NCBI RefSeq assembly: GCF_018491765.1
Contig: NZ_JABWCU010000005.1
Coordinates: 186,001 to 250,000 of the forward strand
Direction of reading: 5' to 3'
Source: Novosphingobium profundi
Lineage (GTDB): Bacteria > Pseudomonadota > Alphaproteobacteria > Sphingomonadales > Sphingomonadaceae
Length of the DNA stretch: 64,000 bases
Part shown: positions 1-8,663 of the stretch, piece after piece
How positions within the stretch are numbered: position 1 is the first letter of the stretch
Layout of the letters: every line of letters starts with the position of its first letter
Made by a program: the position numbers and the translations under genes
The notes under the pieces: generated by a model
Database searches by the model: none
The model's input: the letters and a program-made list of their open reading frames with translations, nothing else
What the model was told of the DNA's origin: nothing

Positions 1-2216
1 CGCCGTGGTATGGCGACCTGTTCGAAGGCCGGGTTCCCCGTGCGGGGGTGGAACGCCTGCACGACCTCGCCGCCCGCGCGCACCTCTATGGCGCGCGCAT
101 AGCCTTCGCCCGCCCAGGTGTAGCGCAGGCACCAGGCTGCCTTCTGCGGCAGGTCGGTGTAGAGCAGTTCGAGGGGACGCTCGTAGAGGCTTTCGGCATA
201 CGTCAGTTCGGAAAGGTGCCAGCCGTGCTCGGGCAATCGGTCGGCGATTCCGTCGATGGCGCCGAGCCGGCCCTGCACGTCGGCCTGGCTGCCCTTGCCG
301 GTGACGAGGTGCGGCTGGCGGCCTGGCTGGCCGAGATCGTCGTAGTAGGCTTTCCCGGCCCGGTCGGCCCGGTCAGCCAGGCGTTCGAGGGCCTGCGCAC
401 GCGCCGCTTCGTCGGGAAGGGCAAGCCCGGCCGCGATCCCCGCCTGGATCGCGGTGCGATCGGACAGCGTGGTCATCGCACGGTCGAGGTTTGCGCCGCG
501 CTCCCAGTTCGAGGCGCCGTGCCGTTCGACGCTGAGCTGCAGGCGCGCGCGGGCGAAAAGCCGGTCGCCGAGACGGTCGAGCCGGGCCGCGAGCGCGAGT
601 GTGGGGGCGTGGGGCGCCTGCGCGTAGATCGCCTCGGCGCGCGCGGCTGCCTCTTGCGCGCCGATCCGGCCAGCTTGCGCGAGCGCGCCGCGTGCTGCGG
701 TATCGGCGGCCTGCGCGGCTTTCCAGCGGCGCGCGACAAGTGCGTCGTAGACCGCGCGGTAGCGATAGAGATCAATGCGCCAGTCGGCCCAGGGGGCGGG
801 GCTGAGGTCTTCCACCCAGCGCAGCGTGGCGGGGATGTCACGGTTGCTTGCCGGATCGCCGCGCCAGCCCGCTTCGAGCGCTTCGGGCACCGCCACGAAG
901 CGATCATCGCCGATGAAGAGGCGGGCATAGCCCAGCGCGATGTCGGAAGGGCTGCGCGCCGGGTCCCAGGCGAGCGCGAGCCACTGCGCCACGTTCCAGT
1001 CGTCGTTCACGCCTTCGGAATAGGCGATGAAGCCGCGCGCGCCGGGGGTCTGCTGGGCGAAGGCGCGGGCCATCGCGGCGGGGCGCGGGTTCACCGGTTC
1101 GCGCCCCTGGGTGAAGGCGAAGGCGGGCGACCAGTCCATGACCGGCATCTGCGCGTGCATCGCGTGCGCCGTGTCGGGGTAGAGTTCGAGAGGCACGGCG
1201 GCACCGATCCGGGCGCGGTGCTCGGCGATCGTTGCACGGGTCTGGGGGCCGACGAAGACGGCGCTGAGCCACTTGGGCCGCTTGCGGACTTCCCCGAGGA
1301 AGGCGTCGAACCCGGCGGCGTCGAAGCCTTGCGAGGAGACGAGGATCTCGGCCTTCGGGAATTTCGCGCGCACCGTCTCGGCAAGGCGTGGGAGCAGGCG
1401 GAACAGCACCTCGGGCGCGGTGTGGCCGGGATCGCCGCCGGGAAAGTAGACGGCGTCGAGCGCGGGAAAGCGGGCGGCGAGCGCGGCCATGTCGGCCTCT
1501 TCGGCGGCCATGTCGCTGGCCTTGGTGTAGTCGCGCAGCAGCGGCTGGAACAGCGCGACCTCGAGCCCGATTTCATGGGCGTGGCGCGCGGTGGCGAGTA
1601 TCGCGTCGAGCGCGGGGACCGGCGCCAGCGGCGAGGCGGCGGCATCGTCGGAGACGGGGCCGATGAGCTGGATGCGGTTGGCGCCCAGGAGCGCGAGATC
1701 GTCGACGTGGCGGGCCAGCATCGCCGGGGTCCAGGCATCGAAGCTGTTGTTCTTCGCGCGAATGCCGATCTGGTCGCCGCGCACGGCGAGGGCGGGCTCG
1801 GCGCGCACCGGGGCATCAAGCGTCAGATGGTCCTTGTCGAGATGCGAAAGCAGCCATCCGGCCGCGTAGACGAAGCCGCGCGGCATCGCGGCGCCGATCG
1901 TGATCTGCGCGCCGTGGTGCGTTCCGCGCGCGATGGTGTAGCCCTCGCCGAGACCGGGAGCCGCGGCCATCGCGATGGTGAGCGTGCAGTCGCCCGCCTC
2001 GGCCGCGAGCTTCGCGGCGAACCCGCGCTCCTCCAGTCGGCTCGCCAGCAGGCGCGCGGCGGGAAGGGCGGGGCCTTGCGCGGCGATGCAGGTGCGCCCA
2101 TCGAACGCGAAGCGGTTCGCGGCCTCGGGGTGGGTCGCGCCGCACAGCGCGAAACCCAGCCCCGCGAGCGTGGCGAGGACCGCCAGGGCGGCGAGCCCGC
2201 GCGCCGCCAGCGTCAC
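1..2216 (-). CDS. Predicted secreted glycoside hydrolase, family unassigned (3' end outside window)
   Basis: An open frame of about 738 codons runs from a GTG at 2216 to the window edge, where it is cut. The GTG overlaps the TGA of the upstream GH92 gene in the tetranucleotide GTGA, so translation is probably coupled. A hydrophobic segment (residues about 3-25) looks like a signal peptide or anchor. Residues about 35-115 look like the small alpha/beta domain that precedes GH20, GH67 and GH84 barrels. The following part looks like a TIM barrel, with RGDQIGIRAKNNSFD entering it, then YFPGGDPGH and YSEGVNDDWN as the most catalytic-looking acidic clusters. I cannot assign a CAZy family; a distant GH67-, GH84- or GH163-like enzyme is possible. 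Its partner suggests action on an N-glycan or glycoprotein, which is inference. Confidence 0.6.
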   Translation of the reverse strand, partial: MTLAARGLAALAVLATLAGLGFALCGATHPEAANRFAFDGRTCIAAQGPALPAARLLASRLEERGFAAKLAAEAGDCTLTIAMAAAPGLGEGYTIARGTHHGAQITIGAAMPRGFVYAAGWLLSHLDKDHLTLDAPVRAEPALAVRGDQIGIRAKNNSFDAWTPAMLARHVDDLALLGANRIQLIGPVSDDAAASPLAPVPALDAILATARHAHEIGLEVALFQPLLRDYTKASDMAAEEADMAALAARFPALDAVYFPGGDPGHTAPEVLFRLLPRLAETVRAKFPKAEILVSSQGFDAAGFDAFLGEVRKRPKWLSAVFVGPQTRATIAEHRARIGAAVPLELYPDTAHAMHAQMPVMDWSPAFAFTQGREPVNPRPAAMARAFAQQTPGARGFIAYSEGVNDDWNVAQWLALAWDPARSPSDIALGYARLFIGDDRFVAVPEALEAGWRGDPASNRDIPATLRWVEDLSPAPWADWRIDLYRYRAVYDALVARRWKAAQAADTAARGALAQAGRIGAQEAAARAEAIYAQAPHAPTLALAARLDRLGDRLFARARLQLSVERHGASNWERGANLDRAMTTLSDRTAIQAGIAAGLALPDEAARAQALERLADRADRAGKAYYDDLGQPGRQPHLVTGKGSQADVQGRLGAIDGIADRLPEHGWHLSELTYAESLYERPLELLYTDLPQKAAWCLRYTWAGEGYARAIEVRAGGEVVQAFHPRTGNPAFEQVAIPR

Positions 2217-4555
2217 GTGCGGGCGGCGTCGGGACGGGCGGAAGGCGCGCGGCCGAACGCGGTGTCGGGCCTGGCCTGCATGTGGAAGGTCAGTTCCCCG
2301 CCTTCGGCCAGTTCCGAATGGCGGATCCAGCAGCGCTCGAGCGGCGTGCCGTTCCATTCGACGCGCCCGTAATAGGGCTTGTCGGGGCCGTTGTTGAGCG
2401 CGCGGATCGTCAGCGTGCGCCCGTTCTCGAGCCGCACGGTGGCGGTATCGAACAGCGGGCTGCCCAGGACGTAGACCGCGCTCACCGGGTCGACCGGGTA
2501 GAAGCCCATGGCCGAGAGGATGAACCAGGCGCTCATTTGCCCGCAGTCGTCATTGCCGATCACGCCATCGGGCTTGGCCGCGTACATCTCGGTCAGGAGG
2601 CGGCGGACCATCCCTTGCGTCTTCCAGTGCGCGCCGGACCAGGCATAGAGGTAGGCGACGTGGTGCGAGGGTTCATTGCCGTGCGCGTACTGGCCGACCA
2701 GCCCCGAGATGTCGGGCGGGGCGTTGTCGGGCAGCGTCGAGGGCGCGTTGAACAGCGCGTCGAGCTTGGCTTCGAAGGCGGTGTCACCGCCCATCGCGGC
2801 GACGAGGCCGGGCACGTCGTGCTGGTTGAGGAAGGTGGCCTGCCAGCCGTTGCTCTCGGTGTAGTCGCGCCACTGCTTGGGCGCATGGCCGAGCTGGATC
2901 GGGTCGTAGTCGGCCCAGAAGCTGCCGTCGGCGAAGCGCGGCACGGCAAAGCCGCGGCGGGTGTCGAAGACGTTCTTCCAGTTGCCCGAGCGTTCGAGCA
3001 GGCGCGCCGCGCCCGCTTCGTCGCCCGCAGCCCTGGCGATCTGCGCGCCGGCATAGTCGTCGTAACTGTATTCGAGCGTGCGGCTGACGCTCTCGAAGAC
3101 CTCGTCGGCGGGCACGTAGCCCTGCTTGTCGTACTGCGGGATGCCCAGGCTGTTGTCCATCGTGGGCGTGGTAAGGTCGAGCGCGCGGCGCTTGATGTCG
3201 GGCCAGGCGGCGGCGTAGTCGGCCTCGATCCCCTTGGCGAGCGCTTCGGCGAGGACGGGCACCGCGTGCCAGCCGATCATGCAGCCGGTCTCCACGCCCT
3301 GGAGCGGCCAGACCGGCGGGCCATAGCGGCTCTGCTGGGTCTGGCGGATGAGGTCGGACACCATCTCGCGCGCGAGCGCGGGGCGCAGCAGCGTCTGGAG
3401 CGGGTGGAAGGCGCGGTAGGTGTCCCACAGCGAATAGGCGCTGTAGGCGTTCTCGCCCGCGGGCAGCCGGTGCACTTCGTGGTCGAGCCCGACATAGCGC
3501 CCGTCGACGTCGGAGAAGAGCGTGGGCCCCATCGCGGCGTGGTACTGCGCGCTGTTGAAGATCGTGCGCTGCGCCGCGGTGCCGCCGGTCACGGTCACGC
3601 GGCCGAGTTCGGCGGCCCAGACCTTCGCGGCTTCGGCGCGCACGCGCTCGAAGGCGAAGTCCGGCGCTTCGGCGGCAAGGTTGGCCCTGGCGCCCGCGAC
3701 GTCGACGCCCGAGACGGCGGTGCGCAAGGTAATCGGTTCGGCGCCGGCATCGTCGAACCAGGCGACGGCCTTCAGCCGCTTGCCCAGGATCGCGCGGGTG
3801 CCGGGCGCGGCGGGGGCGTCGTCGTCGCCGAAGAAATCGATGCGGTCGGGCTGGCGCGAGAACTGCATTGCGAAGTAGATCCGGCGGCCCTTGGCCCAGC
3901 GAAACACACGGCGCGTGCCGGTCAGCGTTCCGTCGTCCGCGAGTGTCAGTTCGGCATCGTCGATGAGCGGGGCGTGGTCGGAGCTGTCCTTGACGAGGTG
4001 CGAGAGGTCGATGACGAAGTGCCCGGCGCCCTTGGGGAAGGTGTGGCGCTGCAGGCCGGTGCGCCTGGTGACCGTGAGCTCGCTGCGCACGCCGTTCTCG
4101 AGCGCGACCGCGTAGTAGCCGGGCTCGGCCACTTCATCGGTGTAGCGCAGGCGGTAACCCTCTTCGGGGGAGTCGAGGCCACCGGGAACGAGGCGCAAGC
4201 TGCCCCGGCAGGGCTGGACGAGGACGTCGAGCATGTCGCCGATGCCCGTGCCCGAAAGATGCGTGTGGCTGAAGCCCATGATCGAGGCGTCGCCGTGGTG
4301 GTAGCCCGAGCAGGTGTCCCAGCGCGCGACGTCGGTGTCGGGGCTGAGCTGAACCATGCCGAAGGGCATCGAGGCGCCGGGGAAGGTGTGCCCGTCGCCG
4401 CCGGTGCCGATGAACAGGTCGGCCTTGCCTTGCGTCTTCGCGGCCGGGGTGGAGCGTGCCCAGCCGCGCGAGGGGGCGGCCGCCAGCAGCGGGGCGGCGA
4501 ACAGGGCCATCCGGCAGGTTCCGGTGAGCAGGGCGCGGCGGGCGAGTTGGGTCAT
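2213..4555 (-). CDS. GH92 alpha-mannosidase, exported
   Basis: Calcium-dependent exo-alpha-mannosidase of family GH92, trimming alpha-1,2/1,3-type mannose from N-glycans. The 780-residue length fits the family. Family signatures are visible: FIGTGGDGHTFPGASMPFG at about residues 48-66, GYHHGDASIMGFSHTHLSG at about 83-101, GNEPSHH at about 626-632, and NDDCGQMSAW at 668-677, which carries the family's conserved acidic pair. The N-terminus has an arginine pair followed by a hydrophobic stretch (LARRALLTG), compatible with Tat or Sec export to the periplasm. It sits downstream of the TonB receptor and overlaps the next gene by 4 nt. Exact linkage specificity cannot be read from the sequence. Confidence 0.93.
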   Translation of the reverse strand: MTQLARRALLTGTCRMALFAAPLLAAAPSRGWARSTPAAKTQGKADLFIGTGGDGHTFPGASMPFGMVQLSPDTDVARWDTCSGYHHGDASIMGFSHTHLSGTGIGDMLDVLVQPCRGSLRLVPGGLDSPEEGYRLRYTDEVAEPGYYAVALENGVRSELTVTRRTGLQRHTFPKGAGHFVIDLSHLVKDSSDHAPLIDDAELTLADDGTLTGTRRVFRWAKGRRIYFAMQFSRQPDRIDFFGDDDAPAAPGTRAILGKRLKAVAWFDDAGAEPITLRTAVSGVDVAGARANLAAEAPDFAFERVRAEAAKVWAAELGRVTVTGGTAAQRTIFNSAQYHAAMGPTLFSDVDGRYVGLDHEVHRLPAGENAYSAYSLWDTYRAFHPLQTLLRPALAREMVSDLIRQTQQSRYGPPVWPLQGVETGCMIGWHAVPVLAEALAKGIEADYAAAWPDIKRRALDLTTPTMDNSLGIPQYDKQGYVPADEVFESVSRTLEYSYDDYAGAQIARAAGDEAGAARLLERSGNWKNVFDTRRGFAVPRFADGSFWADYDPIQLGHAPKQWRDYTESNGWQATFLNQHDVPGLVAAMGGDTAFEAKLDALFNAPSTLPDNAPPDISGLVGQYAHGNEPSHHVAYLYAWSGAHWKTQGMVRRLLTEMYAAKPDGVIGNDDCGQMSAWFILSAMGFYPVDPVSAVYVLGSPLFDTATVRLENGRTLTIRALNNGPDKPYYGRVEWNGTPLERCWIRHSELAEGGELTFHMQARPDTAFGRAPSARPDAART

Positions 4556-4622
4556 GCGAAGGGTCCCCTAGTGGACGTGGCGTCGGCCCGGAAGCCGAAA
4601 GGGAAGGGCTTCAAATACAGGT

Positions 4623-4654
4623 ACGCCTGCCGTGTCGGGGGACACGGCAGGCGT
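4623..4654 (-). terminator. 14-bp hairpin between receptor and GH92 genes
   Basis: A perfect 14-bp stem with a GGGG loop (CCCC on the minus strand) lies in the 152-bp gap between the receptor stop (4708) and the GH92 start (4555). There is no clear U tract after it on the minus strand. It may be a partial terminator or an mRNA-stabilising stem that lets the receptor be made in excess over the two hydrolases. The stem is directly visible; the role is inferred. Confidence 0.6.
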
Positions 4655-4707
4655 CTTGCGCGGGAGCGGGAAAGGGAGGAGCCGAACCCGTCCCCGCGCA
4701 AACCGGT

Positions 4708-7386
4708 TCAGAAGTTGAACTGGGCGGTGGCCGAGAAGACGCGACCGTTCTTGTAGAAGGCGGTCGGCGCGCTCTTGGTGCCGCTGTAGGAGTAGTAGGT
4801 GGAATCGAGCAGGTTCTGCGCGTTGGCGTGCACGCTGAAGTGCTCGTTGACCTTGTAGGCGATCGAGGCGTCGAGCTGGTGGTAGCCGTCGGTCGAGTCC
4901 ACCGAGTTCAGGCGGCCGATGCCGGTGAAGTAGTGGCTGCGCCAGTTCCAGCTCACGCGCGCCTGGAACGGACCGCTCTCGAAGTAGGGGATCACGTTGA
5001 TCGTGTGGCGCGAGAGGTAGGGCAGGTTGAGCACGTTGCCATCGGCGTCGGTACCCGCAGTCGCATCGGCGAAGGTGTAGTTGGTCTGGATACCGAAGCC
5101 GCCCCAGATCGGGGTCTGGAAGGCCACCGAGACACCGTTCACCGTCGAGTCCGAGGCGTTGACCGGGTGCGAGACGATATAGCTCTCGTTCTGCTGCGTC
5201 AGGTTGTTGAACAGGGTTTCGTCGCTGGTCGTGGTGACGATGTACGAACTGATCTCGCGACGGAAGTATTCCACCGAGAACAGGCCGCCCGGGCGGAAGT
5301 ACCACTCGGCCGAGAGCTCGTAGTTGGTCGATTCGTACGGATCGAGATCCGGGTTGCCTCCGCTCGCGGTCAGCTGCGTGTCGTTGCGGCTGAAGGCGCC
5401 GGCCAGCTGCGAGTAGCGGGGACGGGCGACGACCTTGGCGATCGAGCCGCGCAGCTTGATCTGGTCGTTGATGTCCCAGCTTACGTTGATGCTGGGCAGG
5501 CCCTTGAAGTAGTCGTTCTTCGCAGTGGTGGGGGTGTAGGTGTCGCTCTCGGCGGTGTAGAGGTAGTAGTCCGAGATGTCCTGCGTGTAGACCATGCGGT
5601 AGCCCACGTTGCCACGGATCGGGCCGGTCTCGAAGTCGAGCTGGGCGTAGAAGCTGGCGGTCTTTTCACGCACCTTGAACGAGGAACCCTCGTCGAGGCC
5701 GGTGTCGACGTAAGTGCCGTTTTGGAGCGCCGAGATCACGTCGCTGGAGGTGAGCGTGGCGAATTGGTTCGAGTTGCCGGTGGCGCCGAGGCCGCTGAAC
5801 AGGCCCGAGGGGCTCAGGACGTAGTCGAAGTCCGAAAGGTCGAGGTAGTCCGAATACCAGACCTGCGAGCCGGTCACCACGAGGCTGTTCTCGTGGGTCG
5901 AGGCCTTCACGCCCATTCGCACGGCGCGGAAGAAGTCATCCTCGACATCCCACTTGCCGTCGATCTGGCCGTAGAATTCCTCGTCCTTCTGCTTCGAGGT
6001 GGCGATGCCGCCGAGCTGGTAGGTGCCCGAATCCTTGCCTTCGGCGCTGCGGAAGAAGGCGGTCGGATCGGTCGGGTCGGTCGAATAGGTGACGTCGGTC
6101 GAGTTGGCCGAGTAGCTGTAGCTGAACGGCATGTTCGACTGGACGTTCATCAGGTATTCGGGGTCTGTGCCGCCGGTCGCCTTGCTCCAGCCGCCGTTGG
6201 CCGAAAGCGTGAAGCTGTCGCTCGCGTGCCAGGTGGTGGCGAGGTTGTAGCTGTCGTTGGTGACCTTGGTCTTGCGGTAGTTCATGTCCAGCTCGGAGCT
6301 GGTCGAGGGCAAGTCGGTCGAGCCGAAGGTGGCGTCGGTGATGAGGCCGTTCGCGATCGTCGCCGAGGTCAGCTGGCTGGTGGCCCAGCCGGGGACGACG
6401 AACTGCGAGCGGCTGAAGTTGTTGTAGGTGCCCTGGATGTGCATGCCCGTCAGCGCCATGTCGAAGTCGGCGGTGGGGGCCCACTGCACGGCAAACTGGC
6501 CGCCGATACGCTCACGCGTCTGCTTGAAGTAGGCGTGGTTGATGCCGTAGGGATAGCGCGCGTTGGCGAGGTCTTCCAGGCTGCCGCCGGTGATCACCGC
6601 ATCGGGATTCTTGAGGGCATAGTTGCCGTCGGCGTCGGTGGTCAGGAAGTCCGAACCGCTCGAGTAGCCGAAGTACTCGATGCCCGCGCGGGCCAGCGAA
6701 TCCTTGTCGTAGGTGCCCGCGACGAGGATGCCGAAGGTGCCTGCGTCGTTCTTCCAGCTGTACATCAGCGAACCGCGCGGGTTGCCGATCTTCGAGCGGT
6801 CGTTGTAGTTGTAGCCGAGCGAGCCCGAAATGGTGTTGGCCTTGAGATCGAGCGGCTTGCGCGTGCGCACGATCACCGTGCCGCCGAGCGAGCCCTCGTC
6901 GATCCAGGGTTCGGGCGACTTGTAGACCTCGATGCGGTCGACGATCTCGGGCGCCAGCAGCGAATAGTTGAAGGTGCGGCCGGTGACGTCGCCCGAATTG
7001 CCGCCCCAGTCGGCCGAGGCGACAGAGTGGCCGTCGATGAGGATGCGGTTGAGCGCGGGGTCGGTGCCCTGGATCGAGACGCGTTCGCCGACGCCGAACT
7101 GGTGGTCGACGCTGACACCCGGGATGTGGGCGAGCGATTCGGCGACGTTGCGATCGGGGAACTTGCCAATGCCCTCGGACGAGATGACGTCGACGACGGC
7201 GTTGAGGTTGCGCTTGACCTCGATCGCGTTCTTCAGCGATTCGCGGATGCCGCTGACGACGATTTCACCGCCGCTCGACTCGCTGCTGGCGGAAGCGTCC
7301 GACGCGGCGTCGTCTTGCGCCAGGGCGGGTGTGGAAAGTGCGAAGAGTGCCGTGGTGGTCAGCAGTATGCATCGAGCGAAAGCCAT
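4708..7386 (-). CDS. TonB-dependent receptor for oligosaccharides
   Basis: Outer-membrane active-transport receptor. I chose the ATG at 7386 because a GAGGGG ribosome site precedes it and a clean signal peptide follows (MAFARCILLTTTALFALSTP, cleavage after ALAQ). An in-frame start further upstream at 7518 would put charged sequence before the signal peptide. The mature N-terminus is followed by a plug domain with EIVVSGIRESLKNAIEVKR, ISSEGIGKFPDRNVAESLAHIPGV and RIEVYKSPEPWIDEGSLGG. The beta-barrel ends in the phenylalanine-terminated strand FSATAQFNF. The plug wording is typical of the Xanthomonas/Caulobacter TonB receptor family used for glycans. It heads the minus-strand arm with GH92 and lies divergent to cutC/nag, so an N-glycan or GlcNAc oligosaccharide is the likely ligand. 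Confidence 0.93.
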   Translation of the reverse strand: MAFARCILLTTTALFALSTPALAQDDAASDASASSESSGGEIVVSGIRESLKNAIEVKRNLNAVVDVISSEGIGKFPDRNVAESLAHIPGVSVDHQFGVGERVSIQGTDPALNRILIDGHSVASADWGGNSGDVTGRTFNYSLLAPEIVDRIEVYKSPEPWIDEGSLGGTVIVRTRKPLDLKANTISGSLGYNYNDRSKIGNPRGSLMYSWKNDAGTFGILVAGTYDKDSLARAGIEYFGYSSGSDFLTTDADGNYALKNPDAVITGGSLEDLANARYPYGINHAYFKQTRERIGGQFAVQWAPTADFDMALTGMHIQGTYNNFSRSQFVVPGWATSQLTSATIANGLITDATFGSTDLPSTSSELDMNYRKTKVTNDSYNLATTWHASDSFTLSANGGWSKATGGTDPEYLMNVQSNMPFSYSYSANSTDVTYSTDPTDPTAFFRSAEGKDSGTYQLGGIATSKQKDEEFYGQIDGKWDVEDDFFRAVRMGVKASTHENSLVVTGSQVWYSDYLDLSDFDYVLSPSGLFSGLGATGNSNQFATLTSSDVISALQNGTYVDTGLDEGSSFKVREKTASFYAQLDFETGPIRGNVGYRMVYTQDISDYYLYTAESDTYTPTTAKNDYFKGLPSINVSWDINDQIKLRGSIAKVVARPRYSQLAGAFSRNDTQLTASGGNPDLDPYESTNYELSAEWYFRPGGLFSVEYFRREISSYIVTTTSDETLFNNLTQQNESYIVSHPVNASDSTVNGVSVAFQTPIWGGFGIQTNYTFADATAGTDADGNVLNLPYLSRHTINVIPYFESGPFQARVSWNWRSHYFTGIGRLNSVDSTDGYHQLDASIAYKVNEHFSVHANAQNLLDSTYYSYSGTKSAPTAFYKNGRVFSATAQFNF

Positions 7387-7479
7387 ATCTCGTAACCCCT
7401 CATATCGGGCAGCGCGCAAAAAGGCTGCCACACGCGTCCCTGTCGATTGGCGCTTTTGCTTTGTCTTGATCCTTCGATA

Positions 7480-7487
7480 AGACCAAT
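7480..7487 (-). promoter_or_regulatory. Weak candidate GntR operator before the receptor gene
   Basis: On the minus strand this reads ATTGGTCT, one base off the ATTGGTAT motif repeated elsewhere in the locus. It lies about 94 bp upstream of the receptor start. It is a degenerate 8-mer, so chance occurrence is possible. Confidence 0.3.
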
Positions 7488-7688
7488 CTAGCGCCTTAAG
7501 AGATACCTGTTCTGTCACAAAATTTTAATTTGTCTACCAAAATTTCGCGCTTGGTTTTCGGCGGAAATCCCGGAAATCAGCCGTATCACGTAGAATTTTG
7601 TTGATTTGTAGTGCTCTGAATGATTTTCTTCGCCCCGTGTTGCAGGTAGGTTACGCTTCGTCGTGCCGGCCAAGGTGAGAGTCGGAAG

Positions 7689-7702
7689 TTACCAAAATAG
7701 GT
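7689..7702 (+). promoter_or_regulatory. Candidate GntR operator before cutC
   Basis: TTACCAAAATAGGT here matches 12 of 14 positions of ATACCAATATAGGT found upstream of the GntR gene at 31168. It lies 56 bp before the cutC start. The extended similarity beyond the core raises its credibility, but it is still a short motif. Confidence 0.45.
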
Positions 7703-7757
7703 CCGGTAGCGTGCGGGCAATGCTCGCATCGAGGCTCGTATATTCGCTGGGGGGTCC

Positions 7758-8486
7758 ATGCTCGAAGTTGCCATTGAGGATTTGCGGGGGCTGCTGGTTG
7801 CTCGTGAGGGCGGCGCGGCCCGAGTGGAGCTGTGCAGCGCGCTCGAGTTGGGCGGGGTGACGCCGTCGATTGGTCTTGTCGGTCAGGTCGTGAACCGCGG
7901 TTTGCCGGTGCATGTTCTCGTCCGTTCGCGAGCGGGCGATTTCGTCTACGAGGGGGCGGAGGTCGACGTGATGATCGAGGACAGTCTTGCCGCTATCGCC
8001 ATGGGTGTGGAGGGCCTCGTGATCGGTGCCGGGGATCGTTCGGGCCTCGATTGCGACATCCTGCGGCGTTGGGTCGCGCGGGCTCGCCAGGCCGCCGACG
8101 CGCGCGGCCAGAACCTTTCGTTGACCTTGCACCGCGTCTTCGATCTGCTCGACAATCCGCTGGTGGGGCTGGAAGATGCCATTTCACTGGGTTTCGATCG
8201 CATCCTGACGTCGGCCGGGTGTGTCGCGGCTGGCGATGGTCTGGCGCGTTTCGGTGATCTGGTCGGGGGCGCCTCGGGTCGGATCGCGTTGATGGCGGGT
8301 GGCGGCTTGCAGCCTGAGGTCGTGGCGGCGTTGAAGGCGGTCGGCATTGGCGAGTTTCACGCATCGTGCCGGGAGGTTTCGTCGGTGCCGTTCGATCCGC
8401 GCCTGCGCGAACTGGGCTTTGCGGCGGGGGCGGCGCGCTGCACCGATCTGGCGCGTGTTCGCGCCTTCGTCGCGGCCGCCGGGTAG
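7758..8486 (+). CDS. cutC: CutC family TIM-barrel protein
   Basis: A 242-residue CutC-family protein (PF03932), named for copper homeostasis in E. coli. Visible family motifs are RVELCSALELGGVTPS at about residues 22-37, LTLHRVFD at about 121-128, RILTSAG in the second half and LMAGGGL near the C-terminus. There is no signal peptide, so it is cytoplasmic. It starts the plus-strand arm, 177 bp before nagB-II, and carries a candidate site for the local regulator in its leader. That context argues for a role linked to amino-sugar or glycan use rather than copper, but no reaction can be assigned from the sequence. Confidence 0.88.
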   Translation: MLEVAIEDLRGLLVAREGGAARVELCSALELGGVTPSIGLVGQVVNRGLPVHVLVRSRAGDFVYEGAEVDVMIEDSLAAIAMGVEGLVIGAGDRSGLDCDILRRWVARARQAADARGQNLSLTLHRVFDLLDNPLVGLEDAISLGFDRILTSAGCVAAGDGLARFGDLVGGASGRIALMAGGGLQPEVVAALKAVGIGEFHASCREVSSVPFDPRLRELGFAAGAARCTDLARVRAFVAAAG

Positions 8487-8524
8487 GCTTGATGTCTGGC
8501 CGTCGTTAAGTGCCAATTTCGACT

Positions 8525-8552
8525 TGAACAATACCAATATATAACTTATGCA
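8525..8552 (+). promoter_or_regulatory. Predicted nag operon promoter with embedded operator
   Basis: TTGAAC (8525-8530) and TATGCA (8547-8552) can serve as -35 and -10 boxes with a 16-bp spacer. The motif ATACCAAT occupies 8531-8538 inside the spacer. A repressor bound there would block RNA polymerase. The start codon of nagB-II is 112 bp downstream, at 8664. Confidence 0.5.
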
Positions 8553-8663
8553 ATACGGATCTTGCGGAAAACCGCGAATTCTCCGTTTTTGACGGTCCTT
8601 CGATACGATCCATCCCGAGGTCGGCGAGGGCCGGGCGGCCCCGTTCCTAGGAGGCATTTGGAA

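Larger units (their letters stand above)
7387..7757. promoter_or_regulatory. Divergent intergenic region, receptor / cutC
   Basis: This 371-bp gap holds the promoters for the minus-strand receptor and the plus-strand cutC. No convincing gene lies inside it. It is markedly AT-richer than its surroundings between about 7480 and 7630, with an ACAAA-N7-TTTGT dyad at 7517-7533. Several weak versions of the locus motif ATACCAAT occur: AGACCAAT at 7480, CTACCAAA at 7534 and TTACCAAA at 7689. Confidence 0.6.

Noticed and set aside
48..4756. Long open frames on the plus strand opposite the GH92 and unassigned GH genes
   Set aside because: They are antisense shadows caused by high GC at codon position three; they show no family motif, ribosome site or signal peptide.
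7387..7518. Upstream start at 7518 for the first receptor
   Set aside because: It adds 44 basic residues before a normal signal peptide, while 7386 has a good ribosome site.
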